From: Sporocytophaga sp.
Lineage (GTDB): Bacteria; Bacteroidota; Bacteroidia; Cytophagales; Cytophagaceae
DNA length: 64,000 nt
Reading direction: 5' to 3'
Assembly (NCBI GenBank): GCA_024707265.1
Contig: JANQAB010000004.1
Location: forward strand, 186,001-250,000
A model generated the notes under the pieces. The model made no database searches, was not told the DNA's origin, and was given only the letters and a program-made list of their open reading frames with translations. Of the stretch, positions 44,105 to 54,033 are shown piece by piece; within the stretch, counting starts at the first letter, position 1, and each line of letters opens with the position of its first letter. The position numbers and the translations under genes are program-made.

Positions 44105-45400
44105 ATGCAAAAGGTAATTCTGATAGTACTGGCTTTTCTGATTCTTCAGGCCGAATGTAAAGCGCAGTCATTTAATAGTGATTCTGCCAATGGATACGTA
44201 GCAGCTACTCTTGTCAATGATCCGGGTAAGACAGGCTTGAAACTGCCTCAGGGATTCAAAGGAACAATCGTTGCAGACAATCTTGGGAAGTCACGCCATA
44301 TCGCTGTGACCAAGCAAGGAAATGTTTACGTAAAACTGGACAGGCCTTCGGATAAAGGTGGGGTGTTATACCTTGAAGACAAAAACAAAGACGGGAAAGC
44401 TGATAAAATATCAGGCTTTGGTGACTATGGTGGAACAGGTATTTCAATTAAAGATAATTACCTCTATGCTTCTTCCAATAAAGAAGTATTTAGATATATA
44501 CTTAATGATAAAGGAGAGGTTACCAACCAGAAAAGTCCTGAGAAAATTGTAAAGGGGCTGGTGGCCAGAAGGCAGCATGAGTCCAAATCCATAACACTTG
44601 ATAACAATGGCAATATTTATGTTAACATAGGTGCTCCTTCCAATGCTTGTCAGGAGAAGGATAGAGTCAATGGTTCTCAGGGGATAAAACCTTGCCCGAT
44701 TCTTGACTCAGCTGGTGGTATCTGGCAGTTTAAATCTGATAAGACTGATCAAAGTTATGCGGAAGGAGTGCGTTACGCAACAGGTTTGAGAAACGTGGTT
44801 GGCCTTGACTGGAATAATCAGAACAATCAGCTATATGTCATGCAGCACGGCAGAGATCAGTTGTTTCAATTATATCCCAACTTATATAGTGAAAAGCAAA
44901 GTGCCGAGTTGCCTGCGGAAACGATGTATGCCATCAACAAAGGCGACGATGCAGGATGGCCATATGTTTACTATGATCAGTTTCAGAGCAAAAAAAAAGT
45001 TGCACCTGAATATGGTGGAGATGGAAAGAAAACAGGTGGTGAAGATGCAATTGATCCCCTCATCGTATTTCCGGCACATTTGGCTCCTAATGGACTTCTG
45101 TTTTATACTGGAGATCAGTTTCCTGCCAAATATAAAAACGGAGCATTTATAGCATTTCATGGTTCATGGAACAGAGCGCCTTTAAAACAAAATGGTTACT
45201 TTGTAGCATTTGTGCCCTTTAAAGATGGCAAACCTAAAGGGACCTGGGAAATATTTGCAGATAACTTTGCAGGTACTGAGGTGGTCAAATCACCCGGCGA
45301 TGCGAAGCACAGACCTTGCGGACTGGTTCAGGGACCGGATGGATCTTTATATATATCTGATGATGTGAAAGGAACGATTTTTAAAATTACCTATAAATAA
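44105..45400 (+). CDS. PQQ-type soluble sugar dehydrogenase-like protein
   Basis: The product is 431 residues with a signal peptide (MQKVILIVLAFLILQAECKA). A six-bladed propeller follows: HIAVTKQGNVYVKLDRPSDK, GVLYLEDKNKDGKADKISGF (an EF-hand-like Ca site DKNKDGKAD), ISIKDNYLYASSNKEVFRY, HESKSITLDNNGNIYVNIGA, YATGLRNVVGLDWNNQNNQL and GDDAGWPYVYYDQFQ, then PGDAKHRPCGLVQGPDGSLY. The order matches the glucose/sorbosone dehydrogenase family, which oxidises aldoses in the periplasm with PQQ and Ca2+. No PQQ biosynthesis gene is in the window, so the cofactor may be scavenged. The gene is monocistronic and converges on the histidine kinase gene. Confidence 0.85.
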   Translation: MQKVILIVLAFLILQAECKAQSFNSDSANGYVAATLVNDPGKTGLKLPQGFKGTIVADNLGKSRHIAVTKQGNVYVKLDRPSDKGGVLYLEDKNKDGKADKISGFGDYGGTGISIKDNYLYASSNKEVFRYILNDKGEVTNQKSPEKIVKGLVARRQHESKSITLDNNGNIYVNIGAPSNACQEKDRVNGSQGIKPCPILDSAGGIWQFKSDKTDQSYAEGVRYATGLRNVVGLDWNNQNNQLYVMQHGRDQLFQLYPNLYSEKQSAELPAETMYAINKGDDAGWPYVYYDQFQSKKKVAPEYGGDGKKTGGEDAIDPLIVFPAHLAPNGLLFYTGDQFPAKYKNGAFIAFHGSWNRAPLKQNGYFVAFVPFKDGKPKGTWEIFADNFAGTEVVKSPGDAKHRPCGLVQGPDGSLYISDDVKGTIFKITYK

Positions 45401-45409
45401 AATGTTACA

Positions 45410-45448
45410 GGAGCTTGTCTTTAATTGTTCTCTTTTAAAGACAGCTCC
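45410..45448. terminator. Shared hairpin between convergent genes
   Basis: GGAGCTTGTCTTTAA (45410-45424) pairs with TTAAAGACAGCTCC (45435-45448) with one bulged T. It covers the last codons of the histidine kinase gene and could end transcripts from both sides. Confidence 0.5.
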
Positions 45449-47476
45449 TCTTTATACTCTGCTGATATAGAAGCGGGCAGAGCGACTGTAAAAGCTGTTC
45501 CTATTCCAATTTCGCTTTCGATAGATATCTTCCCACCCATACTTTCAATCTGTGTCTTGGTGATAAACAAGCCTAAACCTTTGCCTGGAATTTCAAGATG
45601 AAAACGTTGATAAGGTTGAAAAATCTTTTCCTTATATAATGTTAGATCTACGCCTATTCCATTATCCCTGAATTCAATAAAATGATAATCTCCTTCAGTA
45701 TAGGATCTGATATTAACGGTAGGAATACAGTGTCTTCTGCAATATTTAATGCTGTTAAGAATAAGATTAAAGAATATGTTCTTAAGATAAGATGGAATTG
45801 CAGGAGTGAAAGCTGTTTCAGAAAAGTCATAGTTGACTACAGCACCACTTGCTGAGATTTCATTTTCAAGAAGATCAATAACCTCAAGACATACTTTTTC
45901 AAATTTTACCTTTTCCATCATAGTATCTGTGTTTCTATGATGATCCAGCAATGATGCGAGGTCTTTGAGGATACCATCAACCTTTAGGGACGACTCTTTG
46001 ACGTTATGAATAACTTTTGCATTCAGAGGATCTGCCGGCGCACTTTCATTAAACAGTTCACATAGCCCAAGCAAAGTGGCAACAGGGCCTCGGAGGTTGT
46101 GGGCTGTAATATTGGCAAATTGCTCCAGCCTGAAGTTACGGTCGTTTAAATCTTTGTTAAGTTGAATTAACTGGCTGGTTCTTTTCTCTACTATTTTTTC
46201 GAGCTGTTCTTGTTGTTCCTTCAGTTCTTTGTTTTTAAGCTCTATCAGAATGTTTTTTTCTCTCAGCTCAAGCGTTCTGGACATTACTTCAGTTTCAAGG
46301 AAGTGTTTTTGTTCCATGATGATGCTGTCCTTTTCCAGTTTAAATAATTTAAGTCTGCTCAGTATTGCAAGGTTAAAAAAAGATGATTTCAATGGCAGAT
46401 CCTATTTGTATGGAGTTGTCTGTGAAAACATTCAAAGGAATAGCTCCATTTAGGGTAAAGACATAAATTAGAATTCCAAGGAAGAAAGATATACTGCCCG
46501 TTAAAAAAAAGCTAATGGTGTGTTTTTCAATTCTCCTTAATTTTTTAAATAAATAAACTCCTGCAAAGATCGGCAATAAAGCACCTATGCAGAATACCGA
46601 AAAAATAATTTCATTTACTAATGTGGTATAGTAAAACGTATTGATGCTAAATGAAACTATGTTGACTACATAAAATACTCTAAATGTAAAATAAAGCCAT
46701 TTAGAATATTTTTTCAACAGTAACAACTTTTCTATAAATACTAAATGGAAAGTAGTAAACAAGTAGAATATAAAACAATATTGATTCACTACAGGAGTCT
46801 CGGGCCAGAAATACTGAAAGGCATAGCCGAAATTAAGTAAAGTGAGAAACCCTGTTGCACTGATGGAAAGTGCGTAGTAAAGGAATAAACTCTCTTTAAG
46901 CCAAAAATAGGATGTAACCGTGAGGGTTATCGTGAGAATGATTAGACCAAGGTAAAGAAAGTGAAGAGATATATTTTGCTGAAGATCGTTTATGAATTCT
47001 TTTTCAGAGAAGATCTCAACAGGAACTTTCATTGGGCCTCTGATTTGTATATCAAGGCAAATAAGTTCTGTGTTTTTGGGAATATAAAAGTTGGGAAAAT
47101 TTACGGGTAAATCTCTGTAAATGAATGGTAAAAGGTCTCCGGATTCTTTAACTTCTATAAGTTTATTGTCTTTAATGAAATGTGCTGTGATGTGATCTAA
47201 AAAAGAATTTTTTACAAGTAAGATTCCATTTTCAGGCAAATCCTTAGCCGGAAAGATGATCCAAATTTTGTTTGCTTTAAGTCTGATATTAACTGTATTA
47301 TCTGCAATGTTAAATTTTTCAGGAGATTGTATAAAAAGATTTGAAACAGTTGAAAAAGTATACTTAAGAGAATCGTCTGTAATATAGTTTAATTTTAAAG
47401 AAGGCGTTTTTGCAATAGTACAGGTGATACTGCTAAAGTAAATTATAATTAATGTAAAGATTATCCTGTTTTTCAT
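45421..47476 (-). CDS. 7TMR-DISM sensor histidine kinase (frameshifted)
   Basis: The first part (to 46373) has a signal peptide, an extracytoplasmic DISMED2-like beta domain (about 30-165: FNIADNTVNIRLKANKIWII, NFYIPKNTELICLDIQIRGP) and seven membrane segments (HFLYLGLIILTITLTVTSYF and on). The frame breaks at seven A on the plus strand (46374-46380); with six, AIEIIFFNLAILSRLKLFKL joins to a coiled coil and a kinase: EQFANITAHNLRGPVATLLG (His box), IFFNLILNSIKYCR (N box), RDNGIGVDL and GKGLGLFITKTQIESMGGKI (G boxes). The joined protein is about 684 residues. It would sense an external ligand and phosphorylate an unidentified regulator; no response-regulator gene is adjacent. Confidence 0.9.
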
Positions 47477-47619
47477 TTCCTGGCTATTAAATATACAAAC
47501 ACTTTAGCACAGGCCAAATTGGAACTTATTAAACAAGAACAAATTTCGATAAAATGCAGGGGAGATATAATGAGACTGCTAAAGATTTATATAATGTAAT
47601 ATTTATTAAAAAATAAATG

Positions 47620-47654
47620 CTCCGAAGCTATTGTAAATTGCAATAACTCCGGAG
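47620..47654 (-). terminator. Terminator after the HAMP/GAF/PAS gene
   Basis: CTCCG-A-AG-C-TATTG pairs with CAATA-A-CT-C-CGGAG (two mismatches) around TAAATT. On the minus strand a T-rich stretch follows. Confidence 0.6.
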
Positions 47655-47683
47655 TCTTCATTTAATTCATGGATTAAGAATTG

Positions 47684-49906
47684 TTATTTTAACAATGGAT
47701 GTCCCAGATCACTTGCTTGTTTGTTATACATGTGTTCTGCAAACTTTTCATCTTCAATATGATAGCGGGCTCCTATGTATTTTACAATATTCCCATCTTC
47801 ATCTTTTATGGGAACAATAGTAGCGCTCACCCAATAAACAATGCCACCTTTGCCTCTGTTTTTCAATATTCCTTTAAATATATTTCCTGACTTAATAGTT
47901 TCCCAGAAGAGTTTAAACAGTTCTTTGGGCATATCAGGATCTCTAAGAATATTATGAGGTTTCCCTATCAGCTCTTCCCTTGAATAACCGGATACTTCAA
48001 TGAATTTTGAGTTAATATCAAGTATAGTTCCATACTTATCTGATTCAGAAAGAATGGTCGTTAATCCGAATATCTTTTCTCTTACTTCAAGTTCTTTTGT
48101 CATGGATTTCAAAGAACTCACATTTCTTTCCATTTCTTCCTGCGTCGCTTGAAGCTCTTCCATATTCTGACGCATTTCCTCTTCCTGAGCACGAAGTTCT
48201 TCAGTCATAATCTGTGACTGCTCTAACAATGAACGGGTTTTGGCTCCAGTCTTCATATTATGAACTGTAGATCCGAAACTCTCTGCTATGGCCTCTATAA
48301 ATTTGATTTGATGAGTAAGAATTATCTTGAATGAAGCTAATTCTATAACCCCGAATATTTTATCATTGAATTTAACTGGTACGATCACTAAGCTGGATGG
48401 AGATGCTCCGCCTACTCCTGAAGTTATATACATGTAATTATCGGGGACTTCAGTCATGAATATAGTTTCACCTTCCTGCCAACATACACCGGCAAGTCCT
48501 TCTCCTTCGTTGATTTTTTTGTTGATGAATTTTTTTCTGTCATATGCATAGCAGGCTTTCATCAGCATATAGCTTTCATCTTCATCTTCTTCAAGTATGA
48601 AAAGTCCGCCTTGATTGGCATCTACATATTTGACCATTTCCCTCAGGAAGTTGTCATATAGAACTTCTGCATCATTGATGTGGATTCTCAGTAAATTTGC
48701 AAACATAGCCAGCCCTTCATTATGCCAGGCTCTTTGCTGCTCATCATCATCAATACTCTTAAGTTGTTTAATGATAAGATTCACTGTTTTCCCAACCTCG
48801 TCTTTATCTGAAGTTAATGGTAGTTCTGTTAATATTTTACGGGAGCTAACAGCTTCAACCTGGTTCATGGTAGTTTTAAACCTGAATACAATCTTTTCAA
48901 GACCAACTATCAGGTCTTTAAGTACATTGTTATTTCTGAAATCATCAAACCTTACAGACAGATTTCCTTCACTGATTTCAGTAGCTCTGATCTGTATATC
49001 ATGAATTGGTTCGAATGCTGGTTTTATGAATTTGTTAAGAACCAAATAGATTACTACAATCAAACCTAATGAGAGAAAAAGAATTACAAATACCGTTGTA
49101 GTTATGAGATTAGTACTTTTGATTTCAAAAGCGTTTCTTAAACTATCAATTTTGTTGATATTCTGGCTTGTGGTGAAATACAAAAATCCAATCAACCCCT
49201 GGGTTTTTTCTAAGCCTAATTCGGATTCTATTTCTGCTATTTCATGGAAGGTAGTCTGGTAGGACTTTAAGGTTTTGGTCAGGTAGCTTTTAGCAACAGA
49301 ATCAGCGAGCGTATTAATTTGTATTTCTAGATCAGAAGCTGTCTGATCAAATGCTCCTATATAGATTTTATCCTTTCTTATAAGAAAGTCTTTTTCATGT
49401 TTCCTAAGGGTGAACACAAGAGCTTTGTCTGTATCAGGGCTTTTTTCAAGAATATGTGCAGACTTTCGCATTTGACCTTCAATACCATGATTTTTAAAAC
49501 CACGCTCATTAAACAGTTGCGAAACCTTTAGGAATACCGAAGTCAGGGAATCATAATTAGCTTTAATCTTCAATAATGTATCACGGTCTTTACCTTTTAA
49601 GGAAGTTTCCAGTAATGACATATCTTTCTTAAACAATTCTGCATAATTCATGATGGAAGATATATCCATGCTTTCTCCTGTTATCGCATAGGTGGAGTCA
49701 TGCCGGGCATTCATTATAAAATTCCGGAAAGAAGACTCGCATTGAGAAAGGTTAAATAAAGCCTTAGATAATGTTGATGCGTTCTCTTTACTTTTTTTGA
49801 TGGATATAATAGTGTATACCAGGATACAGGCTAAGATAATTGTAGCTGAAATGGTGGAGATTAAAAGCTTATTGTATTTTGATTTAAAACTATTTTCAGA
49901 AGACAT
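47684..49906 (-). CDS. HAMP-GAF-PAS membrane sensor without output domain
   Basis: The start is ATG 49906 (MSSENSFKSKYNKLLISTIS); the in-frame ATG at 49939 is less likely. The product is 740 residues. TM1 lies at about 13-36, an extracytoplasmic helical sensor (about 37-270: SLLETSLKGKDRDTLLKIKA) follows, TM2 at about 274-296 (TTVFVILFLSLGLIVVIYLV), then HAMP (HDIQIRATEISEGNLSVRFD), GAF (about 415-560: GGLFILEEDEDESYMLMKAC, GEGLAGVCWQEGETIFMTEV), a coiled coil (EEEMRQNMEELQATQEEMER) and PAS (GTILDINSKFIEVSGYSREE, PHNILRDPDMPKELF). No kinase, cyclase or methyl-accepting output domain is visible. The PAS domain resembles that of aerotaxis-like receptors. It may signal through the coiled coil to a separate partner. 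Confidence 0.85.
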   Translation of the reverse strand: MSSENSFKSKYNKLLISTISATIILACILVYTIISIKKSKENASTLSKALFNLSQCESSFRNFIMNARHDSTYAITGESMDISSIMNYAELFKKDMSLLETSLKGKDRDTLLKIKANYDSLTSVFLKVSQLFNERGFKNHGIEGQMRKSAHILEKSPDTDKALVFTLRKHEKDFLIRKDKIYIGAFDQTASDLEIQINTLADSVAKSYLTKTLKSYQTTFHEIAEIESELGLEKTQGLIGFLYFTTSQNINKIDSLRNAFEIKSTNLITTTVFVILFLSLGLIVVIYLVLNKFIKPAFEPIHDIQIRATEISEGNLSVRFDDFRNNNVLKDLIVGLEKIVFRFKTTMNQVEAVSSRKILTELPLTSDKDEVGKTVNLIIKQLKSIDDDEQQRAWHNEGLAMFANLLRIHINDAEVLYDNFLREMVKYVDANQGGLFILEEDEDESYMLMKACYAYDRKKFINKKINEGEGLAGVCWQEGETIFMTEVPDNYMYITSGVGGASPSSLVIVPVKFNDKIFGVIELASFKIILTHQIKFIEAIAESFGSTVHNMKTGAKTRSLLEQSQIMTEELRAQEEEMRQNMEELQATQEEMERNVSSLKSMTKELEVREKIFGLTTILSESDKYGTILDINSKFIEVSGYSREELIGKPHNILRDPDMPKELFKLFWETIKSGNIFKGILKNRGKGGIVYWVSATIVPIKDEDGNIVKYIGARYHIEDEKFAEHMYNKQASDLGHPLLK

Positions 49907-50183
49907 TATACAGATATTACGAACTACTAAACAACTCACTTAATATTTTTGCATGTACGATGTCAATGTTTTATAGTTTTATTGTGTCTGTTGTTAAAAA
50001 AAAAGAGTGCTAAAGCTGACGTTTTCCTCTGAGGATATTTGTAACAATTGGAATGTCTATAAAATATTGATGATTGGATATGAGTTGTTTATACTTTTCT
50101 GTCCTTGAGCGCAAGTATTTATAACTATGTAAGAAAACTTCAGAAATTATAGAAGAATATTTGATGTGTAATAAATATACCAG

Positions 50184-50213
50184 GAGGATTTGTAGCATAT
50201 GCTACAAATCCTC
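50184..50213. terminator. Perfect 30-bp palindrome at the hydrolase stop codon
   Basis: GAGGATTTGTAGCAT (50184-50198) is followed by its exact complement ATGCTACAAATCCTC (50199-50213), which touches the TAG of the hydrolase gene. It can form a 13- to 15-bp hairpin right at the transcript end; a T-run is lacking. Confidence 0.55.
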
Positions 50214-50995
50214 TATACTTTTTTAAGCCAGTTCAGGATATAGTCTGCATCTTCTTTCCAGGTGGGTTGTCCCAGTACAAAGTGGTTTCTTCCCTGGAAT
50301 TCTTTATACTCAATCACTGATCCATTTTTTTTGTACCTGTCAAAATTCCTTTTATTGAGATGAGCCGGAGTAATAGTATCCAGGTTTCCCGAAGTTATGA
50401 GTAGGGGCACATGAGGTTTATCAAAGTCTACCTTTGCGGCGGAGGTGAGTCCTCCTCGTGCTACAGTCTTGGATTCAGGAATGGTATACTTTTCATACGC
50501 ATCCTTTTGTTCTTTAAGTGGCATTTCATTTACAAATGCATATTGCCAGTCCGGAAAGGACATCATATAAGTTTTTTTTAGTGATGTAAATATTCCTAAT
50601 GATTTCCATGCTGCCTTTAAAAAGGAAAACTCATAGGGAAAAACACCCAATGGTGGAACAGGATGAATTGCAATGCCCGCTGCTGCAAGGCCCCTGTTAA
50701 CAATAATCTGAGTCATAAGACCTCCCAGAGAATGGCCGATTACAATTGGTTTCTCCGGTAATTGTTTGATTATTTCTGAATAATGATCTACCACTTCACT
50801 TAAGGTGAGTTCTGCAAGATCAATATCATTCGGTTGTCTGTCTCTTAATTCTTTCGCACTGCCATCTTTAAATGGCCAGGGAGGGGCTATTGCTTTATAG
50901 CCTTTGCTTTCAAAGTACGGAACCCAGTCTTCCCAACAGGCATTGGTAACAAATGCGCCGGTAACAAATACTATACTTTTGGATTGAATGCTCAT
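50213..50995 (-). CDS. Alpha/beta hydrolase
   Basis: The product is 260 residues. Fold elements: SIVFVTGAFVTNACWEDWVP (oxyanion strand region), the nucleophile elbow PIVIGHSLGGLMTQII (Ser at about 98), the acid in LLITSGNLDTITPAHLNKRN and the His in FQGRNHFVLGQPTW. The catalytic triad is complete. There is no signal peptide, so it is cytosolic. The closest resemblance is to small esterase/lactonase-like hydrolases; the substrate is unknown. The gene is single, with a palindrome at its end. Confidence 0.85.
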   Translation of the reverse strand: MSIQSKSIVFVTGAFVTNACWEDWVPYFESKGYKAIAPPWPFKDGSAKELRDRQPNDIDLAELTLSEVVDHYSEIIKQLPEKPIVIGHSLGGLMTQIIVNRGLAAAGIAIHPVPPLGVFPYEFSFLKAAWKSLGIFTSLKKTYMMSFPDWQYAFVNEMPLKEQKDAYEKYTIPESKTVARGGLTSAAKVDFDKPHVPLLITSGNLDTITPAHLNKRNFDRYKKNGSVIEYKEFQGRNHFVLGQPTWKEDADYILNWLKKV

Positions 50996-51223
50996 GGTAT
51001 CGGAGGTTTGGTTAAGTACCGCCGCATATTGAAAATGTTTGTTTCAGGTAATAGTATTTTTTCTTCCTGATTTCAACTTTATATTAGAGTTGATAGATAA
51101 ATATCTGACAGTCAGAATCAGGTGGTTCGGCAGGCTTTGGGTTAAAGCCAATGAAATTATTATGAATTAACTTCTTAAATGGTGATATTTATCGGGTTAA
51201 AAAATAAATGAGATTTAAATCCA

Positions 51224-53318
51224 ATGAATCAGTTGAATAGTAATACTCCTCCAGTTGCAGAGAAGATAAATTATCAGGTTGTTGCAGATGCCGGTACAAG
51301 AAATGACCCTTATTTCTGGATGCGATTAAGCGATGAGCAAAAAGATTCGGAAGAACAAGATGAGCAAACGAAAAAGGTCTTTAATTATCTTAATGCTGAG
51401 AATGATTATTTCCAGCAAGTCATGAACCCTACTGAGCAGTTGCAACGCAAGCTTTATGAAGAGATGACGGGCAGAATCAAACAGGAGGATGAAAGTGTCC
51501 CTTTTCTTAAAAATGGTTACTGGTATTACGTCAGGTATAGCGAAGGTTCGGAGTATCCAGTTTATTGCCGAAAGAAAGGATCTCTTGAAGCTCAGGAAGA
51601 AATACTTCTGGATGTTAATGTGATGGCAGAGGGGCATGAATATTATAATGTAGTCGGTCTGTCTGTGAGTGAAGACAATACCACGCTGGCATATGGCCTT
51701 GATACCGTAAGCAGGAGAATTTACACTATTTATTTTTTGGACCTCACAACCGGTGAATATGTCGGACATCCGATTCCGAATACAGAAGGGTACGTTGCCT
51801 GGGCAAATGATAATAAAACGATTTTTTATTCTAAAAAAGATGAGGAAACATTAAGGCCTGATCGTATTTATCGTCATAGTATAGGCGATAATCCGGAAGC
51901 TGATAAGCTGATTTATCACGAAAAAGATGAGACGTTTTACACAGCTATTGAAAAATCAAAGTCTAAAAAGTTTCTCATTATAGGGTCCTCCAGCACACTA
52001 GCATCTTATTACAGAATTCTGGATGCAAACAATCCCCTTGGGGATTTCACTGAATTTACTCCGAAAGAAAGTGAACTGGAATACCAGATAGAGCACTTTC
52101 ATGATAAGTTCTATATCATTACAAATCTGGATGCACCTAACTTCAGGCTTATGGAGACTGCTGATACAAAGACATCCAAAGAGTTCTGGAAAGAGGTAAT
52201 TCCTCACAGAAAAGATGTACTGCTTGAAGATATTGATGTGTTCGAGGATTTTTTTGTCCTAAGTGAAAGATATAATGCAAGCACTAATATAAGTATTATT
52301 GAACATGGCACAGGCAAGCAAAAATATCTTCCCTTTGAGGAAACAGCTTATACGGTGTTTACAAAGGATAATTATGAAATAAATACTGAGTGGCTAAGGT
52401 TTAGATATACTTCATTAACAACTCCCAATACGGTATATGATTTTAACATGAGGACAGGAGAACAGATTCTCAGAAAAAGAGAAACTGTAGTAGGAGGTTA
52501 TAATCCTTCAGAGTACAAAACAGAAAGAATATGGGCTGTAGCTAACGATGGGACAAAAATTCCGATGTCTGTTGTATATAAAAAAGGATTGACATTGAAT
52601 GGAAATAATCCGGCATTGCTGTATGGCTATGGATCGTATGGAATAAGCATAGATCCAGAGTTTTCTTCAAAAAAGACTAAGTCTTCTTGATCGAGGTTTT
52701 GTATTCGCTCTCGCTCATATCAGGGGCGGGCAGGAGATGGGAAGATATTGGTATGAAGATGGTAAGTTGTTTAAGAAGATGAATACATTTACTGATTTTA
52801 TCAGTTGTGCAGAGCATCTTATAAAGGAAGGCTATACCAGCTCGGATAAATTGTTTGCGCAAGGTGGTAGCGCCGGAGGTTTGTTGATGGGAGCGGTGAT
52901 GAATCTGAGACCGGATCTGTTTAAGGGAATTGTTGCCCAGGTACCTTTTGTTGATGTGGTCAGCACCATGCTGGATGAATCTATTCCTCTTACAACCGGG
53001 GAGTTTGATGAATGGGGCAATCCGAAGAATGCGGCCTCGTATAAATATATGTTATCTTATTCACCATACGATAATATACAGGCTAAGGAATATCCGAATA
53101 TACTTATCACTACAGGTCTGCATGATTCACAGGTTCAGTATTGGGAACCGGCAAAATGGACCGCAAAACTAAGAGATTTAAAGACTGATAATAATTTGCT
53201 TTGCATTAGAACAAACATGGAAACCGGTCACGGAGGCACTACAGGAAGGTTTAAAGTGTATGAGGAAATAGCTCAGGAGTTTGCATTTATTCTAATGATT
53301 TTAGGAATACAGAATTAA
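51224..53318 (+). CDS. S9 family oligopeptidase B-like serine peptidase (frameshifted)
   Basis: The N-terminal propeller (about 70-400) has [20 protein letters not shown] near the start, a conserved sequence in oligopeptidase B, and [20 protein letters not shown]. The frame breaks at six A (52669-52674); with five, [20 protein letters not shown] joins the catalytic domain: [35 protein letters not shown] (Ser nucleophile), [15 protein letters not shown] (Asp) and [15 protein letters not shown] (His). The joined product is about 698 residues, as expected. It cleaves small peptides, probably after basic residues. No signal peptide is visible, so it is cytosolic. Confidence 0.9.
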
Positions 53319-54033
53319 TAATATAACCGACATTAATTGATTCATATAGAGACGTCCGTCATACATGGCGTCTCTATATACCTCATCTGCGGTATTTTAT
53401 TTTATAGGGATTTTTATTCTAAAGACACAGCAGTAAACGATAGGTCAGATATCAAATAAAACAACCAGGAGAACGTAGTTCTTTTGACCTTTCTCATCCT
53501 TCAAAAGAAAGTTAGTCTTAAATTGCCTGAAAGACATATAAGTATGTTTATAACTATTTGGATTTTTTTTTGTATTAATAGTGGTAAATTGTTTATTTTA
53601 TAATCCTTAAGATTTTGAATAATAGAATGATGGTCTAATTTTGGTAGAATCTTTTAATGTTTTTTCTGATGCAAATGGATTGCGATGGCATTTGTTAATT
53701 TATAACAATAAAAAATACTGCATTTCAGATCATCAAATAGAAAAGGCAGATTTGGCCAGACATAATTTTAAACATCAGTTTGGAGTATGCTTCAGGTGCA
53801 GGAGCAATTTTTACTTGTACCAGGTTTTATGAAGTTATGAGCTTAATTATATAAGCTCTGTTTCAGTTAAAGTTTCTAAGTGTATTTATCGGAGAAATTC
53901 AGGTATTCAATAAAAATGAATGTTCTGAAAAAAATATTATAATATTTTCCTTCATTTTTCAATGGAGCGGAAAAGTCATTATGAGTCCAATTTCGAATTT
54001 CTATAAACCAGTTTTAAGCTAACCTAACAAGAT
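53319..54033. other. Long intergenic region
   Basis: No convincing gene lies in these 715 bp. A 63-codon frame at 53641-53832 starts with TTG and reads WHLLIYNNKKYCISDHQIEK; it is too weak to call but might be a small protein. A GAGACG palindrome lies at 53344-53379. The rest is A/T-rich and probably holds the promoter of the large protease gene. Confidence 0.4.
53344..53379. repeat. ATATAGAGACG palindrome
   Basis: ATATAGAGACG (53344-53354) and CGTCTCTATAT (53369-53379) are perfect 11-bp complements around TCCGTCATACATGG. It resembles the widely dispersed GAGACG...CGTCTC intergenic palindromes of several phyla (from memory, not searched). Confidence 0.6.

Noticed and set aside
53641..53832. 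63-codon frame before the protease gene
   Set aside because: TTG start with no ribosome-binding site and no recognised domain; kept only as a note in the gap description.
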